From NCBI GenBank assembly GCA_013397865.1, contig VZTI01005056.1:1680-65679 (forward strand): 64,000 nt of DNA. Reading direction: 5' to 3'. This document shows positions 11,731-22,800 of this stretch, piece by piece. Position 1 is the first letter of the stretch. Each line of letters begins with the position of its first letter. This DNA comes from Struthidea cinerea. Taxonomy: Eukaryota > Chordata > Aves > Passeriformes > Corcoracidae. The position numbers were made by a program, and so were the translations under genes. Under the pieces are notes generated by a model. It made no database searches. It saw only the letters and a program-made list of their open reading frames with translations, and had not been told where the DNA came from.

Positions 11731-14700
11731 CTACAGCAGCATAAAAACAAGCCTCAAAATCATCAAAAGGCTGAAAAAAACCCAAAACAAGAAAACATGA
11801 ATATAGCTGTCATTAATAAAACCAGTGGAAGTCCTCATTAAATAACAGAGCATTCATAAATAACTGACACTAGAGTCTCTATTAAGCCATCTTTTCAAGT
11901 GTCTAAATCTACAGTCTGACTGTCTGTTGAAAAACAAAGCCCACCTACACTGGAAAAGCAATCCACAATGGACAATAACATTTTCCAGTGTAAGTCCTGA
12001 TTCTTAAATTTTGCACCTTGACAATTTGCTTCTGACTTTTTCCTCCCTGTATGTAACTGGAGTAAAACAGAATGGTGTTATATTAAATCTGGTAACAATG
12101 AAGCAACTGTTATTATTCCTTCAGAAGAGGGGGATTCTGATTTACACTTCAAAAAATGTTTTGAGTTACAGACTCATTGGGAAAAAAGTTTTGAACTTAC
12201 TCCATAATTTAATTCCAAAATAGTAAGTTCAGAAAATTGTATTTTCCAGAATGCCAAACAGCAGCAATAAAGCAGCTGGAACAGTTAGAACATCATAATT
12301 TGCATTAATACTGACCACAGCTCTCAGCTCAAGTCAAAAATGTCCTGGTTTTCAACAGTAATGTGGTTCCAGTAGTTTTGAATGCAGCCAAAACTAAACT
12401 GAAGTGTTGGCCTTTTTTTTAAGATTACTGTGTTGTATGAAATTAGACTAATTTTATGTGGATGTGTATGAAAGCACTAAGGCTTATCCAGGTTCTTCCA
12501 AAAGCCTTATCAATATGCATTAATATTTAACTGCTGACCTCTCCTTTCTGTGCTGAGAAAGTCACTTCTTATCAGCTGTATCTGCCTAGTGAGAGAAAAA
12601 AGCTGCTCTCTGGAAACAGGACTGTGACTTCCAAACTAATTTCACTTAAGCTGTATAGTTGGTGAATGACAGTGACTTCCATCAATACTGCCTTGAATCA
12701 GGTGTGAAATGGCAACTATTTGAAAACCAGTGAAATCTCTACATTAAGATCTGCAATATATATTTACCTCAGGCATGCTACTAGTCCGGCTGGCATTAAT
12801 TTCTTGGACCTCTTGAACCGCATTCCCATTATAATGGTCAAAAGAAAAGATGCAACTGCAAAAGACAATCCCAATATATTTATGTTCTCACTTTTTGCAG
12901 TGGACCACTCAGGAACACGTGGAGTTATCAAAGGTCATTGCTGTTTTCTTATGCACTGCAATTTAGTAAAACATTAGATCAGAGATAGAGTCTATAAAAA
13001 CATTCTTGCTTTTCTGAAACACACCATTATGATTTCTTTTAGCTACAAATAAGGTGTCCATGTGCAGCAGAATGCTAAATCCTATTCCATGGAGACTAAG
13101 TAAGTTTGTCAGTCAATCAATTCTACTCACCCATATCTACATTCATGGGGATACAAGTAAAGCAGAAAGAATCTTGGCCATAGCAGTAACGTGCATACTG
13201 AATTACAGGAATAGTGTCTCATAAATCACACCACCCTAGATCATTGCAGCTTTTTCCAACTATTGCAGCAGTTTTCCAACTATTCAAGGAGCTAGAGCAT
13301 TCAACTTATTTTCTGTTTTATTTTTAGAATATTAGCTCTTTATTTGCTGAGCCTTAAAAACTATATTGGAAGGTTTGCCACTTGTTTTTGCTACAGAATA
13401 TGGCTATTGACATCTCCTTCTTCATGACCACGAGTTCCTTTGTAGCCTTTTGCTATGAGGGAACCATCCTTGCCTGTGACAAGAGCTGGGCAGCCCAAGA
13501 GGGCAATAAATGCAGCACAAGCAGCAGAGAACAAACATCATGAAAGAAACTGCATCTTCTTCCTGGAGTAGTCTTAACTAAAAATGGAGGCAGCAATGAA
13601 CTCATCAGGCACAGGGATTTCATCTTGAACTATGGCTGCAGATGGCTACATGAGAGGTTGAGAGAGAGAAGGTTGAGGAAATTATGCAAAACTGCAAAGA
13701 TAGCTACCTTCATTAAAGAACTGTCACTTGAAATGCTTCCTAGAAGTGGGCAGAGAGGCAGAACTTCTCATGAGCAGCGGGGCTTTACCACTCTTGCAGT
13801 CAAAGTAATGGCAGTTACACAGACCTCTTCCCTTTTATGGAGCAGTTAAACCTTCTGGCTAATTCTCTTCAAATTCCACTGTCTAGTCCTGGGGCCAGTC
13901 CTGTGTTCATAGGTGTCAAAAATTAGTTTTAAACTCACTTCAGCGTTATAAAACAAGCCCTGACAGCTACAAGTCAGAACTCTGCCAACTATATGCACTC
14001 ATTAAAGATACCTTGCAAAAAAAAATATTATGCTCCATTATCCATTGCTCTTATTTTCTAGTCACATAGCCTTGATCCTCTCAGGAATGTCTCAAGAGTA
14101 AACTATTCCACAGCATGTGTCTTGCCAGAGTCCTGAGTATATTTACAGTTTATTACAAGCTACAAAGCATGTTCACTCTGTAATATTCTTTTTTTTCCAT
14201 TTGCTAGTATATGGCTCTTCACAGGTTCCAGTGACCTTTTTAAGACATTCAAGTTTTAGACCTGATTTTAGAAAGTGACATATATTCACTGTTTCACCTT
14301 AAACCAGGTCAAAGAAATTCAATAAATGAAGACAAATTCAATCAAGTGAATCATATTCAGATCAGGATCGACTTGCACTGTGAATGCTACTAACTCCTGC
14401 ATACTTAGATTTGAATTTCTACACCTACTTCAAACACATAAAAATGCATTAAAGTATCCAAGAAAGCACAGAGATAATTTCTGATGAAGGAGGAAAATGC
14501 CTGAAATATTAATTTATAAAACAACTGAGAGAATTTGCCTGGGGTACAGGCTACATACTCTTTGTACGTAGGACAAGTTACAATAACCTTCTTATCAAGG
14601 TCTTGTACTAAAATATTACCTAAATTACTGTAGGAGACTCTTACATAGGTGAAAAATACTGTCAATAGTTATGGTTTGGATGAATGGGTTGTTAACCTTT

Positions 14701-17700
14701 TAAAGGTTTGGGTGCTTGCTTTATTTAATATTGTAATTTACTGTACTGGTTTCTAAGTTCAGAGTGGTCACTTTCTTCCATGCACTTAATTTCCATCTTT
14801 AATTTGTGCTCTAGCTGCTTTTCACACTTTGGCATGTTAAGACATAAGTGAAAACATTCTAGTTTTCCACAAAAGCAATACACATTTATAATAAAAAGCA
14901 ATTATAATAAAAAGCAATTAAAACATTTTGGTAAACATTCTAAACTAAGACTGCTTTAAAAAGTCTTTGTGCCTTTTACTCTATGTAAGAAGAACTTTCT
15001 AGGGCAGGTGTAGTGAACTCTACCTCATCTCATTGCTGTAACTTCTACTAAATAAGTAATATACATTTCTGCAGTTGAGAAAGTCCTCACATGCCTACAG
15101 CTACGTGAAATGCAAAACACTGACTATTTTAGATATCAGACATTCAAAAGCACATTAATGGAAAATTTTGTATTAGTCCCTTCAAAACCTGGGAATTGGG
15201 AAACAGGCAATATATATTAAGTTTTAATGAGTGTTCTCTTCCATAAATTCTGTATCTAACTTAGTGGCTTAATTGACCACAGAAGTACAATACCATACGC
15301 TACTTAAAAGCATCTCACAGTAATGATTATAAATTTACATATACTTAGGGCTGTGTCTTCATTCCAAAAGAAGTTTTGGCGTTTTTTTAAACAGTGGGAT
15401 AACTTAATCTGAGCAAGGTCATGGTGGCAAAAGTGGAAATCCAATTTAAGGCCATCTAGGAGCAGATCAGGTCCACCGTTACCACCTTTACTAAAGAACC
15501 TGGTGGGAACACTTCACTGAGAATGCTACTCAACATTTTTTTGAAATGGAAATATTTATAATTGTGACTGGGGCAAAGCACAAAGTCAGAATGAACAGTA
15601 TACCACAAATTCTAAGTTGAGAAAAAACAATTGTGTACTCACATAATCTGGATTAAATGTATTTTAAATGCATTTCTGCATGTGAAACCACCTTTGCTAA
15701 AACCATGAGGGAGACAAGCTCCCAACAGCTTTTACTACAAATCACTTGGGCGAGGTTAATATCCCCCTTAGGGAATGTAGCTTTTGCCTCCTTGAGGGTT
15801 TCACTGCAAACTAGCTACCATGACAATTACTGCATAGTTTGTATCCTGTCTTTCTTAACAGCAAAGGAAAAACACTAAATCAAACTATTTGATTCACTGG
15901 GAGCTGAGGATACGTTAAATTATGCAACACTGGATCCTACATCTAATTTACTGCTCAAATTGAGAAATTCTAATCTGTAGCGCTAATGATTTTATTGCAG
16001 TACTATCTTCTGTTTCCCAGCTGGATTTCACAATCTGTGCAATGTTAGGCAACCACCTCATAAAAGGAGGTGCTGCCAGGTGGTAACACACACCTGCTGG
16101 CTTTGTGTGAATGATCCGCCTTACCTTGCAAATGGCTCCTGAATTTTGCAAGCTAAGTCGAAGTCTTGAACTCTATTTAAAACTCAACACTTAAACGAAA
16201 GCAATACTCAAAATTTACTAAAAAGAGAATTTTACATGCAGTTCAGGTTGCTGCTTTTTTTGTTTGTTTGTTTACTGTAGTGAAACACTTACACAATGAT
16301 ATCTTCACATTTCTCGGATCACATGTTACACAGTAAGCTCCATAACCAGCCACAGAGCCAAAGGTGAGTCCAGCAACTAAAGAGATTTTACTACCTGCAA
16401 GAAATCAATACAAGGTCTTTAAACTCAATCTTTATATGGCAGTTGTCTCTCTACACAGTATTATCCAAATATATTAAAAATAAAACCGATTTTGCCACAT
16501 TCCAGCTTACCTCACCCAGTGTGAATAGAGAGGTAATATTTATGTAACTGGGTCATTCTAATGCGTGGCATTAGGGGCAAAGTCAACTAAGTTAGAAGGA
16601 GATGATCAGGATCCAGTAGTACTTGCAACTTGGGAAAAATACAACCCTAAATTTGGCTATTTTCTCTATCATACTTAAGAAGGATTTTTGTAATTTCTCG
16701 GAACTGTCTGTTCATTTTAACTATATCTTACAGCACTTGGAAGGCTACAAAAATTGTAGAAATGTGTCAATATCTATAAAGAGTAAATTGGACAACATGT
16801 GTGGTCATAATGTCAGGCCTTTCAGTCTGACATCAGTCCTGGAAAAAGACATGCTATCACCAACATCACATTTAATAAATAAAGAATGAAAAAACATATA
16901 AATGGCAGTGAGAATGAAAATAGTGCTTCTAAAAGTAACTTGACATCTTCTTGCAGTGCTATTGCAAATATGGTTCCTAATATATTTAGATTTCTGAACA
17001 GACATTTCTCTTGGTACTATATGATAAAAGTGTAGAATCTGCACAGCAGACATTATTTGGATGAAGCTGATCCCCAAATGTTTATAAATAAAGAATCCAG
17101 ACCCCCAGATGTCATTTAGCTCCTAATCCTTTTATTTTGAGTATTTTTAATCAAGACTTTGCAAGAAATAGAAATCATAACCAATAAAAAATAACCTAGA
17201 TTTGCCACAAGGATTGACCAACTATTGAAGAGTGAAGAGAATAGGTGAATGGGATAGTCAGTGAGTGCAGCTGGCTGCAAACACAAAAATACAGCGTTTT
17301 CAGAAATTCAGATGCGAAGCCGTGTCTCCGAGAGCACAGCATGTGCACTCTGCGAAGGGAGACGGTGACCCTAAATCACAAGAATCGTGACGGATAATGG
17401 CCACAGGGAAGGAGAGCGATGCGCTGCTGAGGTTTGCGGAGAGCTGACAGGAACCTGCAGCTCCCGCCTGCCCGTCCTCGGTACCGCTGCGACCTCTGCC
17501 GGGTGCAGGGCTCGGGCACGGCGCTGCCACCCGCGGGACCGCGAAAATCCCTGGAACACTCTCTGCGGTACACTGCCCCCTAAAACCTGCCTCGTTATCC
17601 TACTGTGAAAAGCCACAATTCCAACAGTACCAGAGAATTAACCACCAACTCAGAGCGCACAAGTAAAGTGGTTTTTTTTCACCGTGCATCTGGAAATGTC

Positions 17701-18100
17701 AGAATCAAGCCTGGATGTCTCTGCAGAAAATAAGCTTTAATCAAGGATCTGCTGTGCTCAACACAGGAATGATTAAAAGGAGATGAGAAAGCCCAAAATG
17801 CACTTAAGGTCAAAGATAACATGACAAAACCCCCACTCTATGCCCTGAAAACAAACTCACTTAAGTGCTTCAGCTGGCCCAAGTACATCTCATGAGACTC
17901 AGTGCATTTACAGCAGCACATGATGGATGTAAAATGCAGTTGTGTTAATTACAGCAAAGTTGTCATGTCTCACATTGCATAGAGGAAATTGAAATACTTG
18001 ATTTCCTGCTGTCCCAGTACTTACCTTTACGAGTGTAAGCTACAACACCTCCAAACATCAGCAGTGAAGCATATGCAAAACCAATCCAGTCAACAGCCAT
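11731..18100 (-). CDS. TMEM14A: Transmembrane protein 14A (complete)
   Basis: Small multi-pass membrane protein of the TMEM14 (UPF0136) family. Human TMEM14A is reported in mitochondrial/ER membranes with an anti-apoptotic role. Coding exons on the minus strand are 18100-18025, 16394-16293, 12855-12768 and 11770-11731. All have GT-AG borders and join in frame to 101 codons plus TAG, against 99 aa in human. Recognisable blocks are MAVDWIGFAYASLLMFGG (residues 1-18), AGLTFGSVAGYGAY, the basic loop MGMRFKRSKKLMPAGLVA (about 69-86) and the C-terminal hydrophobic LLMILRLVFMLL. Three to four helices are expected. The ATG is 10 bases after an acceptor (ttttttccag), so a non-coding exon lies upstream, probably in the CpG island near 19.1-19.4 kb. 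The gene faces the GST gene tail to tail. Confidence 0.95.
17290..17590. promoter_or_regulatory. CpG-rich island inside the TMEM14A intron
   Basis: A sharp rise in G+C and CG dinucleotides (for example ccgcgggaccgcgaaaatcc near 17530-17550) stands in AT-rich intronic DNA between the first two TMEM14A coding exons. Both strands carry open frames of 60-80 codons, but none resembles a known protein and GC-rich DNA opens frames by chance. It could be an alternative promoter, an enhancer, or the remnant of a GC-rich insertion. Confidence 0.4.
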
Positions 18101-19079
18101 GGTCCCAACCCTGGAAAAAAACCCAAAACATATTGCAACTGAAGGCAAACAAACTCCTTCCTCGTGGTAAAAAGGAAATCATTACTTAAAGGGTTCTAAA
18201 TAACACTACAATCTCCCAAGTCGTGTTTGACTACTGTGTCAAAACACTCAGAAGGTGAAGGTGTGTCTGTTGACTATTGTACCATCCTTTCACTAACTGC
18301 TGCCCTTCCTTACACCCCAGTATCTGGGTACACCATATTTCCATTAGGGGATTTTTTGGGATGTACGTGGCATGCATTTTTCCCAGCACAAATACATGCA
18401 TGCAGGCAAAAAGCTTGACACCATCCAAAGCACGTTTTGTCGCACTTGTGCCACAGGGCTGAGCTGAACGCACACTATGGGTATGTACAGGTCTTCTGAG
18501 TGCTCAGCTCAGTGCTTTCATCTCCTTTCAACCACACCGCACCTGGTGCATTTCAATCGGAATCTAACAATCCCTACACCAGACAAAAACAAACATTTTC
18601 AGAGTCTGTTCAATGTTTCCAGACAGAAACTTAGGCTGTTTTGGGAAGCTATACATACAGCTGCTTTGTCCTGTGTCTATGCTCTTTTGTTTCACCTTTA
18701 CATTTTGGTGCATTGTCTGACGTTAGGCTTCTGTCCCGCAGGAAGCATTTAAGGTTCTGTTATGATGCTGGTCCCTACTTCCCTGGCAGTGCTGTGCAAA
18801 GGCATGAATGGCAGTGCTCTGCAGCCAGAGAGCCCCTGCAGCACCACGGCCTCTCTCCCATCAGCCGGTGGAACACACCTTTTCCCTCCTTCTCCCAAAT
18901 TAAGTGTACACTTAATTAAGCACGTCCTTCTTTATATCTCAGCGGGTGTGTCCTTCACCACGGTGTTAAAGGGCAGTAGCAAAGAGTGCTCACTCAGCAT
19001 TTCATGTCAAGCCTTTAGTATTAAAAGTAAGCAGCTCGCAGCGAGCCCCCTCCTCCCCAGGTCGTAACCCCTCAGGATA

Positions 19080-19403
19080 AAAGGTGGATTTAGGGGGCCA
19101 TGGCACCCCGGAGAACGAGGTTTGCAGAGGCAGGGGCCAGGGATGCAGGGGCCTTTGATGTGCCGGGCCTTTGATGTGCCCGGCCTTGGCGGCCACCTCC
19201 CGCCCGGGCCCGCAGCCCGCGTCTCGCTTCCCAACGCCGGACGCAGCCCCCGGGAAAAGGCAGGTGCCTGCGGGGGTCGGCCCCGCACCCCGCCCATCCA
19301 CCCGCTCGCCCCCGGCCGCCCCCGCCGCGGCTCGGCCCCGNNNNNNNNNNCGGCGCTTGGCGGAGCCGGGCCGCGGGAGGCAAGTGGGTGACCGTGAGCC
19401 GGC
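19080..19403 (-). promoter_or_regulatory. CpG island, probable TMEM14A promoter and 5' exon
   Basis: Very GC-rich and CG-dense DNA (cccgggcccgcagcccgcg near 19202-19220; cggcgcttggcggagccggg at 19351-19370), about 1 kb upstream of the first TMEM14A coding exon on its strand. TMEM14A needs an upstream non-coding exon, and ubiquitously expressed genes usually start in such islands. The exact start site and donor cannot be fixed because a 10-N gap interrupts the island. Confidence 0.6.
19341..19350. other. 10-N assembly gap
   Basis: A run of ten Ns inside the CpG island. GC-rich promoter DNA is often missing from short-read avian assemblies. The true length of the missing sequence is unknown, so frames read across it are not meaningful. 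Confidence 0.98.
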
Positions 19404-19886
19404 AGTGCCCTTGCGGCCAGGAGGGCAGTGGTATTCAGGGGCGCATCGGGAAGAGCGTGGCCAGCGGGGGGTGATCCTCCCCCTCTGCTCGGCCTTAGTG
19501 AGGCCACATCTGGAGTGCTGTGTCCAGTCCTGGGCTCCGCAGTAAAAGAGAGACGTGGAACTACTGGAGAGGGTCAAGCGGAGGCCACAAAGATGACTAG
19601 GGGTCTGGAGGATCTTTTTTATAAAGAGAGACTGCAGGACTTCGGTCTGTTCTGTCTAGAGAAGAATGAGAGAGGATCTCATTCACGCATATGAATATCT
19701 CAAAGCTGGGTGTCGGGCGGGTGGTGCCAGACGTGTTTGGTGGTGTACAGCAACAGCACAGGGAGCCACGGCCATAAACTAAACCACACGAAGTTTCAGC
19801 TCAGTTGGTGAGAACATGGTGCTAATAATGGACTAGATGATCTGCAGGGGTCCCTTCCAGCCCTAACAGCTCTGTGATTCTGTGAG
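19404..19886 (+). mobile_element. CR1 LINE fragment with internal tRNA-Ile-like segment
   Basis: A forward CR1 copy. Typical blocks are 'ccaggagggcagtggtattc' (19418-19437), 'gaggccacatctggagtgct' (19500-19519), 'gtccagtcctgggctcc', and the tail 'ggactagatgatctgcaggg' (19830-19849), 'gtcccttccag' and 'tctgtgattctgtgag'. At about 19795-19830 the CR1 body gives way to a stretch matching the 5' half of tRNA-Ile (A box AGCTCAGTTGG, then ATGGTGCTAATAA around the anticodon loop). The CR1 tail resumes directly after it. No intact reverse transcriptase is present. The left end abuts the CpG island. Confidence 0.85.
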
Positions 19887-22800
19887 TCGTGGCTGTGCTG
19901 GTGCAGGGCAGCACACTCTCTTTGTTGGGCCCCCTCTGTGACAGCGCCCTGCTCCGGGGTGGGCATCTCCTGCTGGAGACTCCTTATCCAGCCCTTCAGG
20001 CGGTGGAAAGGTCCGTGGATATTTTACTCTTTTAAGGCCAACCCCTCTTGCCTTGCCGTGTTTGGGATGGAAGAACTCATGAACGAGGGAGTCATGCCTG
20101 CAGATCCATCTATCTCCAAAGCGTGCCCATCCCACAGATGGGCAGGGGCAGGGTGAGGGTCTGCTGCCTGCAGCCCCCACAGGCACCCTGTGACCCAGCA
20201 ATGGGCACTCGTTGCTGTGCCCGGCACCCTTCTGTCCCCTGCCTCTCTCCTAAGGAGTTTTCTCTCTGTCCCTGCTTCTGTTTTTTGAAAATCTGAGGGC
20301 TGCTGCATGAAGTCAGGTGAGCAGGCACGTAGGCTGAATGCTGGTATGTGTTTGTCAGGGAAAACAGCAGGCACAAGCCCCAAGACTCTGATACTAAACA
20401 CGTAGCTAATTTATGAAACTGCTTGACACGGTTATTTTAACACCCTCACTTCTTGTCTGCTAGCCCTGTTGCTGGACCTATTCCACTACAAGCTATTTTT
20501 GTCCGTATTTTGTCCCCCTCCGCAGTGTTTCTTGAGCTTTTTGTCAAGTGAGCAATTCTTGACCAGCACAGGACGTGTCCTTCAGGGGTGATTCAAGGGT
20601 GCCTGTGTGCAACATTCCCCACACTTCCCTTGTTCCCACAAACAGACTGAGCATAAACATGGCCACAACAGGGAGAGACTCACAATGCCATGTGATAGGA
20701 CTTGGATACCTGCCTTCTTCAGGGGTCATTTGAAAATCTCTGCCAAAATCCTGTGTTTCCTTTAGATTTCTTTGCTTAAAGGTGTGGGAGTTTTCCGCTC
20801 CAAAGAGCTAGCTGGAAAGCAAATCAGCATTCTCATTAGGGTTAACATATCTAATTTCCACTCCTAACGTTCCATTTGTTTTTTTCTTGAAGTGTTTAAC
20901 TGCTGCAATACAAACCCACTCCATGTGAGCTGTCCAAGTCTTCTGTCTGCTCAGTGGAAAACAGAACTGCTCTCCTTATCTCACCACAGTATCTGTGGGA
21001 AGGAAGACTGAAGGTACAGCAACTTTGGAAAACAAACATAGGACACTTGAGGGCAGGATGGCTCCAAAATGCAAACAAAAAGTGGATTCATAAGCTGAAA
21101 TCCAGAAATCTTGGATTTCTTGATGAAGTATTACGAGACTTGTGGCTCTTGAAAAGCACGGTAAAATAAACAGGGAATTAAATGGAGCAGAACCATGCAA
21201 CTCCATTTGAGGGGATTCCAAAGTGGAACAAATACAGTATCTTTTGGCACCTCTAGGATAATGACCAGCTGTGGTTATTGATTCAATGATACTGATCAAT
21301 TAAGCAGACTGGGTAACCCTGAAGTCTGGATAAAATTTGAATTCACATAATTACATGCTGCTTGTTACGTTCCCTTCAATTTTCAATTACAAAAAGTATT
21401 TGGTACTGTTTTCCCTAAGGTTTTACTTAGCTATTGTCTGATGTGAAATGGTTGCTGTACTTTACAGCACAGATGGGAGGTTTGGAATAGGAGGAGAGTT
21501 AATTAAATTAAGTTTGTTGGTAGCATGACAAATCAAACACCTCAGTCTTTACAGTGAAGTATAACAGAGCCAGCAGCATAGCCAGTGTTACTGTTGCTAT
21601 GTGCTTTCTAGTATAGTTTTCACTTGCTTGTTACTGCCAGTCTGAGCTGAAATTTCCCCTGTTGGGTGTCCGCTTCCAGCTGTTTTATTTTAGTTTGTTT
21701 TGGTTATTTTGTTTTGTATTATGATTTGTTTGCTTTGGTTTTGGAAAGTTCCATTTACAACAACTGAGCCAACTACAAGGATGAATTTAGGGGAGAATAC
21801 ATGGTTTTGTCCATTATAAACATAACCATTTCACTGAACAGCCCCTAGCATCTCTCTGCTTTGGAAAAACAAGCTTTCAAATCTGGCAAGCAAATTGCCT
21901 TAGTTTCAGGGACATATTTTTCCATGTTCAGGAAAAAGTGACCTGAAGAGAAAAAGAATTTAAAATGTAGAGTGGAGGCTTCTTAAAATTGTACAGCCCT
22001 GTCCCCAGAAAGTTTCACCTGTATTGATCATGTGTGACCTTGTGTTAGCCCCGGCTACATTCTCACCTGAGTGTAGGCATTCTTCCCTGAGAAAGTCTGA
22101 GCTTGTGCCTTGCTTTGCTTATGTCCTGTCTAAAACAAGAAGCCTCTAAGGGGCTTGTATAACACAGTCCATCTCCCTCCCCTGGAACATTTTTGCTGAG
22201 GCTACCTGTTGTTAGAGAAGGTGTTGGCAGCATGAAGCACATAAAAGACCTCTCTCTGCTGTAAGCTGTTTGTGTTGTTGGTCTTCCTGTATTGACACTA
22301 AAGGATACTCGTAGTTGTAAGCACCAAGTAAGATTTAATGCTAATTGCTATCCCAGAACATAATGTGATACCAGAAGGGGTCTGTGGAATGGAAGAGTGC
22401 CTCTGAAATCCCACAGACAGAAGAAGAGGTCCTGATATAGGGAAAAAAGAGCAGCTAAGCACCCTGAGACAGGTGCAGTTCTGGAATACTTTTGTGCAAA
22501 GGTTGTTCTCCTCATTGGGTGGGATTATGGAAAAAGATTGATGTTTTCCAAATCCTGCAGAACCAGAAGTGGGGGCAGTCACTGAAACCAGTAGGAGATT
22601 GGTTTAGAAAAGATAAAAGGGAATATACTTTTTTTTAATGTAGCAGATATAGTGAACTTGTGAAATTTATTGCCAGCAGAGGTTTTGGAAGCAAATAGGT
22701 CATCAGATTGGAAAGGAGACTAAACAATTAAATGGACTGCATATTCATAGAGAAATACACGATGAATTTAGTAGGGATATGCTCTCTAGCATCCCTAATA

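Noticed and set aside
13385..13640. A possible processed pseudogene on the minus strand
   Set aside because: A 49-codon stop-free stretch looked protein-like but matched no family I can name, and neighbouring codons are broken by stops.
19002..19577. Long overlapping open frames on both strands (up to 191 codons)
   Set aside because: They run through the N gap, the CpG island and the CR1 copy. The peptides are Gly/Ala/Arg/Pro-rich and unlike any protein; GC-rich DNA lacks stops by chance.
22040..22290. A possible solo LTR (TATA-like ataaaag near 22241)
   Set aside because: No matching TG...CA ends, target duplication or poly(A) signal in the right order could be shown.
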